From assembly GCA_028876065.1 (NCBI GenBank), contig JAGWTI010000005.1, positions 1-64,000 on the forward strand: a stretch of DNA of 64,000 nt, read 5' to 3'. Position 1 is the first letter of the stretch; each line of letters starts with the position of its first letter. This stretch comes from Nitrospirota bacterium. GTDB taxonomy: Bacteria > Nitrospirota > Nitrospiria > Nitrospirales > Nitrospiraceae. Under the pieces are notes generated by a model, which was given only the letters and a program-made list of their open reading frames with translations, had not been told where the DNA came from and did no database searches. Positions 16,303 to 25,646 of the stretch are shown piece by piece. Both the position numbers and the translations under genes were made by a program.

Positions 16303-18801
16303 ATGAGTGTCGCGCGAACGACGCAACCTGTAGCCATACAGACCGTTCCCATTCCGCCGGACATTCTCGAAGAAATCGAGACCTTCGAAGGCGAAGCCCA
16401 GCGCCTCCAGGCCGGGGACCTGTCCAACGACCTGTTCAAACCCTTCCGGTTGCAGCATGGGATTTACGGGCAGCGCCAGCCCGGCGTGCAGATGGTGCGG
16501 ATCAAGATCCCCTTCGGCGGGTTGAATGCCAACCAGTTGCGGCGCGTGGCCGAACTGGCGGACCGGTATGGGACCGGCGTGGGACACGTGACGACGCGCC
16601 AGGACATCCAGCTCCATTTCGTCGAGTTGAAGGACGTCGGCACGGTCATGCGCGGGCTGGCCGAAGTCGGCGTGACCACCAGAGAGGCTTGCGCGAACAC
16701 GGTGCGCAACGTGACGGCCTGCCACCTGGCCGGGGTCTGCCAGGGCGAGGTGTTCGACGTGACGCCCTATGCGAAAACCGTGGCCTTGCACCTGTTGCGG
16801 AACCCGCTCAACCAGAGCCTGCCGCGGAAATTCAAGATTGCCTTCTCCGGCTGCCGTCACGACTGCGCCCTGACGCCGATCCACGACGTGGGGCTCCTGG
16901 CGGCCAAGCGGGACGATGGCACCATCGGATTCCGCATGGTCGTCGGGGGCGGGCTCGGCTCGGCTCCGCGCATCGCGCAGCTGCTGCGGGAGTTCGTCCC
17001 GATGAACGAATTGATCCCCACGATCGAGGCGGTCATCAAAGTCTTCGATACGTTGGGCAACCGCAAGAACCGCAACAAGGCCCGGATGAAATTCGTGATC
17101 GACAAGCTGGGCTTCGACGAGTTCAAGCGCCGCTGGGAAGAGGCCTACGTCAGCCTGGGCCATGCCAGGCCGGATCATGCCCCCATCAAGCTGCTCGCTC
17201 ATGCCGACGAGCCGGTGCCGCTCATCATGCCGACTCCCTCGTCCGCCTCTGCGGGCAACGGCAACGGATCGCCGGGCAACGGCCACGGGGCGGCTGAAAC
17301 GCCCTATCAGATGTGGAAGCGGACCAACGTGGTGCCCCAGAAGCAGCCCGGCTATGCGGCGGCGGTTATCAAGCTCCAGATGGGCGATTTGACCGCGCAG
17401 CAGATGCGGTTCATCGCGGCCCTGGCCGAGGACTATTCCAACGGAAATTTGCGAACCACCATCAACCAAAACCTGATTCTGCGATGGGTGCCGGAGACGA
17501 AATTGCCGGCCCTCTATGAAGACCTGGCGGCGCAGGGCCTGGCTGATCCCGGCGCGGAACTGGTGGAAGACATCATTGCCTGCCCCGGCACGGACACCTG
17601 CGGCCTGGGCATCACCTCGTCGAAGGGATTGGCGCGCGCCATGGCGGAAGTCTTCCCGCCCGGCCGTGTGCCTGAAGACCTGAAGGATGTCAGCGTCAAG
17701 ATCAGCGGCTGCCACAACTCCTGTGCCCAGCACCACATCGCGACAATCGGTTTGCACGGCGTGGGCAAGCGTCTGGGCGACCATGTGGCGCCCCACTATG
17801 AACTGCACTTGGGCGGGCAGGTAAACGGGACGGCCAAGATCGGCCAGATGACCGTGAAACTGCCGGCCAAAAGCGTGCCGGCGGCCGTCACCCATCTCTT
17901 GGCGGTCTACCGCCGTGATCGGCTGCAGGGTGAGAGCTTTCCTTCGTTCATCGACCGCGCCGGGAAGATCGCGCTCAAAGAGGAATTGATCCCCTATACG
18001 ATCGTGCCGACATTCGAGGAGGACCAAACCTTTTATTACGACTGGGAAGGGGAAGAGGAATTTATCCTGGAGGATCTGGGGCCGGGGGAATGTGCCGGCG
18101 GGGCTTTGGAAATGATCGGTGACCGGATCCTCGAGGCGGAGCAGGAACTCTATCAGGCCAAGTTGCTGGCCGAGAAACACCAGTATTCCGTCTCGGTCAA
18201 CAAGGCCTACCGGGCCGTGCTGGCCGCGGCCAAGGCCCTGCTGGTCACCGAGGGGCTGGATCCGGCCACGGACGCCGAAACCTTTACCGAGTTCGAGCGG
18301 CGGCTGGGCCAACGTAGCATCGTGCCCGCCCAATATAAGAACCTGGGCGCTCAGGCGGGTGACCTGGGCCAGAAGGACAGCAGCCCGGAATTCGCTCAGG
18401 CCAAGATTGCCTTCGCCCGCGGATTCGTGGAAGTGTGCCGGGCGGCGACCGAGCAGATCGGCAAGGACTTGAAATTGGCGCAAGCCGGCGAGGGCGAGGC
18501 AGCCGCAACGCAGGCGGCGGATGCCAAGTCCCTTGCCCCGCCCCAACCAGTTGCGGCAGGGCCGGACGCATCGGTCTACGATCTCCGCGGCGTAGCCTGC
18601 CCGCTCAATTATGTGAAGACCAAGTTGAAGCTGGAAATGATGGAGGCGGGCGAGCGGCTGGAAGTCTGGCTGGACGCGGGTGAGCCGATCAAGAACGTGC
18701 CGATGAGCCTGCGCAACGACGGACACAAGATTTTGTTGGAAGAGCCGTTGGAGCCGGAAGCAGCCCATTTCAAAGTGTTGGTGGAGAAAGTCGAAGGCTA
18801 G
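16303..18801 (+). CDS. Ferredoxin-type nitrite/sulfite reductase fused to a TusA domain
   Basis: 832 residues from ATG 16303, with GAGG at 16292-16295. The N-terminal ~550 residues are a duplicated siroheme [4Fe-4S] reductase. The second half has the ligand pattern C427-x5-C433 (CPGTDTC) and C470-x3-C474 (GCHNSC). Unusually, the first half has the same spacing, C140-x5-C146 (CHLAGVC) and C184-x3-C188 (GCRHDC). A helical segment with a central HEPN-like look (about 600-725) is followed by a TusA/SirA domain with the conserved Cys766-Pro767 (YDLRGVACPLNYVKTKL). Operon context (APS reductase, cysD, cysNC) favours six-electron reduction of sulfite to sulfide; the TusA Cys could take up the product as persulfide. 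That last step is inference. Confidence 0.88.
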   Translation: MSVARTTQPVAIQTVPIPPDILEEIETFEGEAQRLQAGDLSNDLFKPFRLQHGIYGQRQPGVQMVRIKIPFGGLNANQLRRVAELADRYGTGVGHVTTRQDIQLHFVELKDVGTVMRGLAEVGVTTREACANTVRNVTACHLAGVCQGEVFDVTPYAKTVALHLLRNPLNQSLPRKFKIAFSGCRHDCALTPIHDVGLLAAKRDDGTIGFRMVVGGGLGSAPRIAQLLREFVPMNELIPTIEAVIKVFDTLGNRKNRNKARMKFVIDKLGFDEFKRRWEEAYVSLGHARPDHAPIKLLAHADEPVPLIMPTPSSASAGNGNGSPGNGHGAAETPYQMWKRTNVVPQKQPGYAAAVIKLQMGDLTAQQMRFIAALAEDYSNGNLRTTINQNLILRWVPETKLPALYEDLAAQGLADPGAELVEDIIACPGTDTCGLGITSSKGLARAMAEVFPPGRVPEDLKDVSVKISGCHNSCAQHHIATIGLHGVGKRLGDHVAPHYELHLGGQVNGTAKIGQMTVKLPAKSVPAAVTHLLAVYRRDRLQGESFPSFIDRAGKIALKEELIPYTIVPTFEEDQTFYYDWEGEEEFILEDLGPGECAGGALEMIGDRILEAEQELYQAKLLAEKHQYSVSVNKAYRAVLAAAKALLVTEGLDPATDAETFTEFERRLGQRSIVPAQYKNLGAQAGDLGQKDSSPEFAQAKIAFARGFVEVCRAATEQIGKDLKLAQAGEGEAAATQAADAKSLAPPQPVAAGPDASVYDLRGVACPLNYVKTKLKLEMMEAGERLEVWLDAGEPIKNVPMSLRNDGHKILLEEPLEPEAAHFKVLVEKVEG

Positions 18802-18810
18802 GGGGTAACC

Positions 18811-19530
18811 GTGGCGGATCAGGCGGTCAAGACCAGACCCTCCGATGAGGAACTGAAGGCGCTGAGCGACTCTTTCGAGTCCAAACAGCCGCAGGACGTG
18901 CTCGCCTACGCCTTGGAGCGGTATCGCGGACGCATTGTCCTGGCCTGCAGCTTCGGAGCGGAAGACGTGGCGCTGGTGGACATGATCCATCGGCTGGACC
19001 CCAACGCGCCGCTCTTTTACCTGGATACGGACTTCCTGTTTCCCGAGACCCATGAGGTGCGGGACCGGATTGTGGCCAAGTACGGGTTGCGTCCCGCGCA
19101 AGTGATCCAGGTGAAATCGTTGCTGACGCCCGAGCAGCAGGCGGCTCAATATGGAGAGCGACTCTGGGCCAGGCAGCCGGACCAATGTTGCCAGCTCCGC
19201 AAGGTCGAGCCGTTGACCCGGGTGCTGGGCGGCTACGAGGCCTGGATCACCGGCGTCCGGCGCGACCAGGCGCCGACCCGCGCCAACGCTGGTTTGGTGG
19301 AATGGGACAAGAAATTTCAGTTGGTCAAGTTCAACCCGCTGGCTCGCTGGACGGTGGCGGAGGTCTGGGCCTACATCAAGGTCTACGAAGTGCCTTACAA
19401 CCGGCTGCACGACCGCGACTATCCCAGCATCGGCTGCACCCATTGCACGGCGCCGGTCCAGCCCGGTGCCGACCCGCGATCCGGCCGATGGCAGAACTTC
19501 GCGAAAACCGAGTGTGGCTTGCACAAGTAA
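18811..19530 (+). CDS. cysH: Assimilatory adenylyl-sulfate (APS) reductase
   Basis: 239 residues from GTG 18811, ten bases after the sulfite reductase stop. It reduces APS to sulfite with thioredoxin. The PP-loop-like start SFGAEDVALVDM and the RRDQAPTR substrate segment are present. The CysCys-xn-CxxC motif (C126, C127, C209, C212) that binds a [4Fe-4S] cluster marks it as an APS rather than a PAPS reductase, and the catalytic Cys235 sits in the C-terminal ECGLHK. A functional APS kinase is therefore not required for this route. Confidence 0.95.
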   Translation: MADQAVKTRPSDEELKALSDSFESKQPQDVLAYALERYRGRIVLACSFGAEDVALVDMIHRLDPNAPLFYLDTDFLFPETHEVRDRIVAKYGLRPAQVIQVKSLLTPEQQAAQYGERLWARQPDQCCQLRKVEPLTRVLGGYEAWITGVRRDQAPTRANAGLVEWDKKFQLVKFNPLARWTVAEVWAYIKVYEVPYNRLHDRDYPSIGCTHCTAPVQPGADPRSGRWQNFAKTECGLHK

Positions 19531-19593
19531 ACGCTGAATGATGAATTCAACCGGAACCGTCATTCATCACTCATCATTCAGCATTCATCATTC
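19530..19593. repeat. Intergenic hairpin, ATGATGAATG family (copy B)
   Basis: The left arm begins at the last base of the cysH stop: about 15 bases of 19530-19544 match the complement of 19571-19585 (GCTGAATGATGA against TCATCATTCAGC) with one mismatch. Further ATTCATC words extend the right side to 19593. It lies between cysH and the DsrE-like gene, whose ribosome site GAGAG follows it. Confidence 0.7.
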
Positions 19594-19610
19594 GCGGTGA
19601 GGTTCGAGAG

Positions 19611-20024
19611 ATGAAGAAACTGGCCGTGATCGTGACCGGGGGAAGCTACAACAATCTGCTCCAGGTCTGCGAATTGGTGCGCATTGCCGCTGCATCCGGC
19701 GCGCAGGTCAGCGTGCTGTTTCGGGACGAAGCGGCGTCCAAATTGACGCATGACAAGGTAAAGCAGTTGACGTTCTCAGACGCCTACAAAGGGCGCGAGT
19801 CGAGGGTCCGCGATCTGCTGCGGGAGCGGAAGCGGCATGACGTCCCGGCGGTCCTGCGGGAGGTCAAAGAAGCGGGAGACGTCAAACTTGCGATTTGCCG
19901 CGACACGCTCGAGTACTTCGAGATAGGCGTGGAACAGTTGCTGCCCGAACTGGACGAGGTGCAGAAGGCCGAGGCCTTCTGGAAGGAAGCGGTCGCGCCG
20001 GCGGATCAGGTGCTGACGTTTTAA
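19611..20024 (+). CDS. DsrE/TusD-like sulfur relay protein
   Basis: 137 residues from ATG 19611. The fold signature is that of DsrE-like proteins: strand-loop MKKLAVIVTGGSYNNLLQVC, AAASGAQVSVLFRDEA, and a single late Cys (Cys96 in KLAICRDTLEYFE) at the position where DsrE/TusD proteins carry the persulfide-forming Cys. Between cysH and cysD, it may accept or deliver sulfur with the TusA domain of the sulfite reductase. Family assignment is reasonable; the partner is inferred. Confidence 0.78.
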   Translation: MKKLAVIVTGGSYNNLLQVCELVRIAAASGAQVSVLFRDEAASKLTHDKVKQLTFSDAYKGRESRVRDLLRERKRHDVPAVLREVKEAGDVKLAICRDTLEYFEIGVEQLLPELDEVQKAEAFWKEAVAPADQVLTF

Positions 20025-20062
20025 GACAAAAATGAGAGCGAATGACTAATGGTTGACGGCTT

Positions 20063-21127
20063 ATGACGGAATTCTCGCAATTCATCGCCAAAATCGGCAA
20101 GGGTCAGAAGGCCTCCAAGGATCTGACCTGGGAAGAGGCCAAGCAGGCGATGCGGCTGCTCGTCGAAGGCCAGGCCACACCGGCGCAGATCGGTGCGTTT
20201 CTGCTCGCGATGCGGGTGAAGATGGAGTCGATCACGGAATTGGCGGCCTTCACCTCGGCGGTACGCGAGTATGTCCCGCCTCTGCCGGTGCCGCGTCAGC
20301 TGCCGCTGGTGGATCTGCCGACGTACGCAGGGAAGCAAGATACTTTCCATGTGTCCGTGGGGGCCGCGATTGTGGCCGCAGCTGCCGGCGCCTCGATCCT
20401 GATGCATGGGCATGAAGGCATTCCGGAACGGCCCGGGACCGTCGAGATATTGGTCAAACTCGGCATCCCGACCGACTTGCCACCGAAGCAGGTCGCCGAG
20501 GAAGTGACCGCGAAGGGGTTTGCCTATCTGGATATTTCTCTTTACCACCCGCCGGTCGGCCGGTTTCTGGATCTGCGGCGCGAGTTGGGGGTCAGGAGCC
20601 TCTTTCATCCGGTGGCGAAAATGCTGAACCCGGCCAGGGCCGCCTCGCAGGTGATCGGCCTGAGCCATCCCCCCTACTTCGAAAAGACGGCCGAGGCCTT
20701 GCTCATGCTGGGTAGCAAGCGGGCGTTGATCATCCGAGGATCGGAGGGCGAGCCGGAGCTGTCCATCGCGTCGGCGACCAAGGTCCTCGAAGTCCGTGAG
20801 GAGCGCATCACCCCATTGACGCTTGCGCCTAAAGATGCGGGGCTCCCTCTGGGAAGCTTTCAGACCATGGCCGGGTTTCCCCCGGGGCAGCTGGACCAGG
20901 AGGCGACCTTGTTGCGGCGCATCCTGCACCGAGAGGTACCAGGCGGCCAGCGGGATTGGGTGATCTTGAACGCGGCGATGTTGCTCTATGCAGCCGGCAA
21001 AGCGGCCTCGATTGCAGCGGGAGTTCCGGTCGCGCAACAAGCGATGGACAGCGGCGCCGCGGCGCGAAAGCTGGCCGAACTCACGACGGCCGGAGAACCG
21101 GCTGTCGCAGCTTCGGCCAAATCCTGA
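20063..21127 (+). CDS. Anthranilate phosphoribosyltransferase-like protein (TrpD2/YbiB type)
   Basis: 354 residues from ATG 20063. The helical N-terminus (DLTWEEAKQAMRLLVEGQATP) and alpha/beta domain follow the TrpD fold. Canonical TrpD motifs are altered: the PRPP-binding GTGGD is replaced by YAGKQD, and KHGN by MHGHEG. This matches TrpD2 (YbiB) paralogs, which do not make tryptophan and in E. coli bind nucleic acid. It sits inside the sulfate assimilation operon, between the DsrE-like gene and cysD, and is not near any other trp gene. Its role there is unknown. Confidence 0.82.
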   Translation: MTEFSQFIAKIGKGQKASKDLTWEEAKQAMRLLVEGQATPAQIGAFLLAMRVKMESITELAAFTSAVREYVPPLPVPRQLPLVDLPTYAGKQDTFHVSVGAAIVAAAAGASILMHGHEGIPERPGTVEILVKLGIPTDLPPKQVAEEVTAKGFAYLDISLYHPPVGRFLDLRRELGVRSLFHPVAKMLNPARAASQVIGLSHPPYFEKTAEALLMLGSKRALIIRGSEGEPELSIASATKVLEVREERITPLTLAPKDAGLPLGSFQTMAGFPPGQLDQEATLLRRILHREVPGGQRDWVILNAAMLLYAAGKAASIAAGVPVAQQAMDSGAAARKLAELTTAGEPAVAASAKS

Positions 21128-21184
21128 GCGCCGAGTTGATGTCCGGCAACTTGAAACTAAACACTCAAAACTAAAAACTCGATC
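21128..21184. other. AT-rich spacer with repeated AAACTAAA words
   Basis: The 57 bases between the TrpD2-like gene and cysD hold a weak inverted repeat (AGTTG/CAACT, about 21136-21155) and then the direct words GAAACTAAA and AAAACTAAAAACT. It resembles the other word-repeat spacers in this window but the arms are short. Confidence 0.35.
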
Positions 21185-21982
21185 ATGAAGCACCTCCGCC
21201 AGCTCGAAGACCAAAGCGTCTACATTCTGCGGGAAGCCTACAAACATTTCGACAACCTGGCCATGCTCTGGTCCATGGGGAAGGACTCGACCGTGCTGCT
21301 CTGGCTGGCGCGCAAGGCTTTCTTCGGCCACGTGCCGTTTCCGCTGCTCCACGTGGATACCAGTTACAAGATTCCCGCGATGATCGAGTACCGGGACCGG
21401 TTGGCCCGGGAATGGCGGTTGAACTTGGTCGTCGGCCAGAACAAGGAAGCCCTTGCGGCCGGCATGAACCATACGCTGGGGCGAGTCGCCTGCTGCACGG
21501 CGCTCAAGACGAACGGGCTGAAGCAACTCATCGAGCAGAAGGGCTACACGGGTATCATTTTGGGCGTGCGGGCCGACGAGGAGGGCACGAGAGCCAAGGA
21601 GCGATACTTCTCGCCGCGCGACAAGCACGGAGACTGGGACTTCCGGGATCAGCCGCCGGAGCTCTGGGACCAGTTCAAGACCGCGTTCCCGCCGGGCACG
21701 CATATCCGGATTCACCCGCTGCTGGATTGGACGGAGATCAACATCTGGGAATACATCAAGTACGAGAACATTCCCTTTATGGACCTCTACCTGGATAAAG
21801 GCGACGGCACGAGATACCGCAGCCTGGGCTGCGCCCCCTGCACCACCCCGATCAAGTCCACGGCCAAGACGGTGGATGACATCCTCGAAGAGCTGCGCCA
21901 CACCACGGTCGCCGAGCGGGCCGGGCGGGCCCAGGACGAGGGGCGCGGGATGGAACTCCTGCGCAAAGACGGGTACATGTGA
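21185..21982 (+). CDS. cysD: Sulfate adenylyltransferase subunit 2
   Basis: 265 residues from ATG 21185. It is the ATP pyrophosphatase-type catalytic subunit that forms APS from sulfate and ATP. The PP-loop is intact ([18 protein letters not shown]), followed by [31 protein letters not shown], the [10 protein letters not shown] segment and GCAPCTTPI. Its stop overlaps the start of cysNC (TGATG), giving stoichiometric coupling of the two subunits. Confidence 0.96.
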   Translation: MKHLRQLEDQSVYILREAYKHFDNLAMLWSMGKDSTVLLWLARKAFFGHVPFPLLHVDTSYKIPAMIEYRDRLAREWRLNLVVGQNKEALAAGMNHTLGRVACCTALKTNGLKQLIEQKGYTGIILGVRADEEGTRAKERYFSPRDKHGDWDFRDQPPELWDQFKTAFPPGTHIRIHPLLDWTEINIWEYIKYENIPFMDLYLDKGDGTRYRSLGCAPCTTPIKSTAKTVDDILEELRHTTVAERAGRAQDEGRGMELLRKDGYM

Positions 21983-23826
21983 TGACCGCTGTACAGACCA
22001 AACCCACGGAAAACCTCAACATCGTCATCGTCGGACATGTGGACCACGGCAAGTCCACCCTGCTGGGCCGCCTCTATGCCGACACCGGCTCCCTCCCGGA
22101 CGGGAAGTTGGAAAAAGTGCAGGCTATCTGCCGACAGCAGGGCAAGGAGTTCGAGTATGCGTTCCTCTTCGATGCCTTTCTGGAGGAGCAGGAGCAAGGG
22201 ATCACGATCGACACGGCCCGCACGTTTTTCACCTGGAAGGGGCGCCAATACATCATCATCGACGCGCCCGGCCATAAGGAGTTTCTCAAGAACATGATCT
22301 CGGGCGCCGCCCGTGCGGAGGCGGCCCTGCTGTTGATCGATGCGCTGGAAGGTGTGAAGGAACAGTCCAAAAAGCACGGGTATTTGCTGTCGCTCCTGGG
22401 CGTGAAGCAGGTGGCGGTCGTCGTGAACAAGATGGACTTGGTCGGTTACCGCCAGGACGTGTTCGAGGGCATTGAAAAGGAATACCGGGACTTCCTGGGC
22501 CAGTTGAAGGTGGTGCCGGAACGGGTCATCCCGGTGAGCGCGAAGCTGGGCGACAACATTGCTTCCCGCAGTGCCCACATGCCCTGGTATCAGGGCCCCA
22601 CGGTGCTCGACACGCTGGAGGCTTTTCGCAAGGAAACCGCCCGTCGCGAACAGCCGCTCCGGTTCCCGGTTCAGGACGTTTACAAGTTCGACGCGCGTCG
22701 GATCATTGCCGGCCGTCTGACCGCCGGCCGTCTGAAGGTCGGCGACCGGCTGGTCTTCTCCCCGTCCAACAAGTCGGCCAACGTCAAATCCGTGGAAGCG
22801 TTCAATGTCGAGCCGCCTCCGACCGAGGCCACGGCCGGCCAGTCCGTCGGGGTGACGTTGGACGAACAGATCTTCATCGAGCGCGGCGAGATCGCGTCCC
22901 ATCAAGAGGCCATCCCGCTCGTCTCCACGTCGTTTCGGGTCAACCTGTTCTGGCTGGGTCGGCGTCCGCTGGAGCGCGGCCGGAAATACCAGCTTCGATT
23001 GGCCACCCATGAGGTGGACTGCGAGGTGGCGGCGGTCAATCGGATCGTCGACACGGCGGATTTGGATCAACGGCAGGGAGGCAGCGTCGTCGAGAGAAAC
23101 CAGGTGGCGGAGTTGACGCTGCGCACGAAATCGCCGATCGTGTTCGACCCGTACCATGCTTTTGAGGCGACCGGTCGGTTCGTCATCGTAGACGAATACG
23201 ATATCGCCGGCGGAGGGATCATCACCGAGTTGGTGCATGACGCGCAGGAATTCCTGCGCGATGAAGCCAGACGGAGGGATTTCGCCTGGGTCAAGGGGGA
23301 AGTCGGCGCGGAAGAACGGGCGCAACATTACGGACATCGGGCGGCGGTGGTGCTTCTGACCGGGGCGCCGCAGACCGGCAAATCGTTCCTCGCGCGCAAG
23401 CTGGAGTCGGTGCTGGTGGCCGAAGGGCGTCACGCCTATCTGTTGGAGGGGGAAAATCTCCGGCGCGGGCTGGACGCGGACCTGGCCGGATTGGATCAGG
23501 CCGGAACAGACGAAATGGCGCGCCGCTATGGCGAAGTGGCCCGGCTGCTCATCGACACGGGCCTGATCGTCGTCTCGACCACCAAAGCGTTCGGCGGAGC
23601 GTACGTGCAAGCGGCGCAGTCTATCCGAACGCTGGTTCACCCGGCTCCCGTCATTACCGTGCACATGAGCAAAGCGACCGAGGAGTTGCCGCCCGATACG
23701 GATCTGCAATTTGCCGGGCCGAAAAACTTCGATGAGGCGGCCCGCCGGATCATCGAAGAACTGAAGACGCGCGGCGTTCTTGCCCATGCGATCGGAGGGA
23801 AACCGACGTTTCAGTATTCAATTTGA
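21982..23826 (+). CDS. cysN: Sulfate adenylyltransferase GTPase subunit fused to an APS kinase-like domain
   Basis: 614 residues from ATG 21982. The GTPase domain has GHVDHGKST (P-loop), DAPGHKEF (G3) and NKMD (G4), followed by EF-Tu-like beta-barrel domains, and drives APS synthesis with CysD. From about residue 450 a kinase-like domain has a P-loop GAPQTGKSF, but the substrate motif usually seen as LDGDNxRxGL reads [14 protein letters not shown], with Asp to Glu. The downstream segments are also loosely conserved. Either a divergent APS kinase or a remnant; an APS-specific CysH makes the kinase dispensable for assimilation. Confidence 0.93.
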   Translation: MTAVQTKPTENLNIVIVGHVDHGKSTLLGRLYADTGSLPDGKLEKVQAICRQQGKEFEYAFLFDAFLEEQEQGITIDTARTFFTWKGRQYIIIDAPGHKEFLKNMISGAARAEAALLLIDALEGVKEQSKKHGYLLSLLGVKQVAVVVNKMDLVGYRQDVFEGIEKEYRDFLGQLKVVPERVIPVSAKLGDNIASRSAHMPWYQGPTVLDTLEAFRKETARREQPLRFPVQDVYKFDARRIIAGRLTAGRLKVGDRLVFSPSNKSANVKSVEAFNVEPPPTEATAGQSVGVTLDEQIFIERGEIASHQEAIPLVSTSFRVNLFWLGRRPLERGRKYQLRLATHEVDCEVAAVNRIVDTADLDQRQGGSVVERNQVAELTLRTKSPIVFDPYHAFEATGRFVIVDEYDIAGGGIITELVHDAQEFLRDEARRRDFAWVKGEVGAEERAQHYGHRAAVVLLTGAPQTGKSFLARKLESVLVAEGRHAYLLEGENLRRGLDADLAGLDQAGTDEMARRYGEVARLLIDTGLIVVSTTKAFGGAYVQAAQSIRTLVHPAPVITVHMSKATEELPPDTDLQFAGPKNFDEAARRIIEELKTRGVLAHAIGGKPTFQYSI

Positions 23827-23831
23827 GTGGT

Positions 23832-23860
23832 TTGACTCCCTAGAAACCCTGTGCTACCGT
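23832..23860 (+). promoter_or_regulatory. Possible promoter before the Mrp gene
   Basis: TTGACT (23832-23837) and TACCGT (23855-23860) are 17 bases apart in the 81-base gap after cysNC. The -35 is good, the -10 poor. It would give Mrp expression independent of the sulfur operon. Confidence 0.35.
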
Positions 23861-23907
23861 GACCTCTCGCTTGAACGTCTATGTCCCTCAGCCAGGGGTG
23901 AGATGGT

Positions 23908-24825
23908 ATGGCCGATAAAGACCTTAAAACGATACTGGGCAAGCTTCAGTACAGCGACGACGCCAAGGTCGTGCAGCAGATTACCGCACAGATGCAGCAG
24001 GTGCAGGCCCGTATGGCCGGCATCCGGCATAAGCTGGTGGTTATGAGCGGCAAGGGCGGCGTCGGCAAGAGCATGACGACGGTGAACCTCGCTCTGGCGT
24101 TGGCTCGGTTGGGCCACAAAGTCGGGCTGTTGGATGTCGACTTAAACGGGCCGTGCGTGCCCCGCATGCTGGGCATGCACGGACAAGCCCTGACGATCAC
24201 GCCGGAGGGGGCCATCCCGCCGGTCGGCCCCCTGGGTATCAAAGTCGCCTCCATGGATTTTTTCCTGGGCGCCGCCTCCCCCGTGCGCTGGAAGGGGCCG
24301 ATGGACCTCAGCCCCGTCTGGCTCGGGCTGATGGAAATGAACGTGATCCGCGAATTTCTGGCCGATGTGATGTGGGGCGAGCTGGACTATCTGCTCACCG
24401 ACCTCCCGCCCGGCGCCGCGGCGGACAAGCCGCCGGTCATCGCCGGGTTCATTCCCGACCTGGCCGGAGCGATCGTCGTCACGACTCCCTCCGAGGTCGC
24501 CTCCGACGTCGTGCAAAAATCGGTGACCTATGCCCGCGACATGGGTATCCATGTGCTGGGCATGGTGGAAAACATGAGCCAATACCGCTGTCCCTCCTGC
24601 GGGGTCGAGAGCGAACTGTTCGAGGGGAACACGGACGCCATGTGCGAGGCGTTGAACGTGCCTTTGTTGGGCCGCGTCCCCTTCGATCGGATGCTGGCGA
24701 GGACGTTCGATAAGGGGGCGCCGATATTGGACGCCACGTACCCGACTATCCAGCGCTATCAGGAGATCGCGGAGCGGATCCAGTCGATATTGGACTATAA
24801 GAAAGTCTTGGCCGAAAAGCTCTAG
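23908..24825 (+). CDS. mrp: Mrp/ApbC-type P-loop Fe-S cluster carrier
   Basis: 305 residues from ATG 23908. A deviant Walker A motif (SGKGGVGKS, about 47-55) and the CPSC pair (Cys228, Cys231; QYRCPSCGVE) are the hallmarks of Mrp/NBP35 ATPases, which hold a bridging [4Fe-4S] cluster at the dimer interface and pass it to apoproteins. TDLPPG is the Walker B region. It follows the sulfur operon and precedes a zinc-ribbon gene, so it could mature the siroheme reductase or APS reductase; that link is positional only. Confidence 0.92.
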   Translation: MADKDLKTILGKLQYSDDAKVVQQITAQMQQVQARMAGIRHKLVVMSGKGGVGKSMTTVNLALALARLGHKVGLLDVDLNGPCVPRMLGMHGQALTITPEGAIPPVGPLGIKVASMDFFLGAASPVRWKGPMDLSPVWLGLMEMNVIREFLADVMWGELDYLLTDLPPGAAADKPPVIAGFIPDLAGAIVVTTPSEVASDVVQKSVTYARDMGIHVLGMVENMSQYRCPSCGVESELFEGNTDAMCEALNVPLLGRVPFDRMLARTFDKGAPILDATYPTIQRYQEIAERIQSILDYKKVLAEKL

Positions 24826-24851
24826 GCCCTGCAGACCCAAGAGGAGTTGTC

Positions 24852-25604
24852 ATGAAATTCGTCTGCTTGAACTGTGAAACGTACATGACCTTCGAGAAGG
24901 TGGAAAAGCCTGCGGAAGGCTCGCTGGGCGTGTTTTTCGCCTGCCCCTCGTGCAATGCCAAGTTCTCGATGGTGACGAATCCTGGCGAGACCCAGATGGT
25001 GAGTTCGCTCGGCGTCAAGTTGGGGGGGCGCACCGAAGCGGCTCAGCCCTTTGAAATGACGCGGGGGACGCTCAAAGAGGAAGCCCTTGCCGGTTCCGGC
25101 CAGATGGCCGCCTATCTGAACGAGAAAATTCAAGCCGGTAAACCGGCCGTCGGTGCGACGGCCAGCGCCCAGGCCCCGGCCCCGGCCCCGGCGAAAGAAG
25201 GTGAGAAGGCGGGAGGCTGCCCCTTCTCCGCCATGGTTGCACAAATGGGTCTGACCTCGGGCAGTCAGGCCGGAACGTCCGATTTTACCTGGACGCCCGA
25301 TGCGAAAGAGAAGTTGGATCGGCTCCCCTCCTTCGTCAAGCCGATGGTGCAGAGCAGTATCGAGGCCTATGCGCGCAAGAACGGCCTCACCACCATCACG
25401 CTGCAAGTGATGGATGACTCCAAAAACGACTCCAATGGCGTGACCTGGTCGGCCGATGCGGAGAAACGGTTGGAGAACATCCCGGATTTCATTCGCCCCA
25501 TGGCCCGCCGCGAGATCGAACGGCTGGCGAAGGAGCGTGGCGCCACCACCATTACCGCGCAAGTGATGGACGAGGCCAAAGACAAATTCATGAAATTCAT
25601 GTAA
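24852..25604 (+). CDS. Zinc-ribbon protein with two PCP-reductase-type repeats
   Basis: 250 residues. An N-terminal zinc ribbon has two CxxC pairs (C5/C8 and C31/C34; MKFVCLNC and FACPSCNAKF). A low-complexity Ala/Pro linker (about 100-120) follows. Two repeats of about 44 residues start WTPDAKEKLDRLPSFVKPMV (147-190) and WSADAEKRLENIPDFIRPMA (199-242). These match the small helical PCP_red domain found at the C-terminus of light-independent protochlorophyllide reductase subunit B. No photosynthesis genes are seen, so the domain must serve another, unknown role. A second protein with four such repeats is at 39696. Confidence 0.82.
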   Translation: MKFVCLNCETYMTFEKVEKPAEGSLGVFFACPSCNAKFSMVTNPGETQMVSSLGVKLGGRTEAAQPFEMTRGTLKEEALAGSGQMAAYLNEKIQAGKPAVGATASAQAPAPAPAKEGEKAGGCPFSAMVAQMGLTSGSQAGTSDFTWTPDAKEKLDRLPSFVKPMVQSSIEAYARKNGLTTITLQVMDDSKNDSNGVTWSADAEKRLENIPDFIRPMARREIERLAKERGATTITAQVMDEAKDKFMKFM

Positions 25605-25646
25605 TGCCCGAATCGCCCCGACAGAGGCCGATCGGCACAGGCACGT

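Noticed and set aside
16285-19563. A 1092-codon open frame on the minus strand across the sulfite reductase and cysH genes
   Set aside because: It is a mirror of high-GC coding sequence on the plus strand; the translation is low in family-like motifs and rich in Arg, Gln and His. The plus strand carries clear enzyme motifs.
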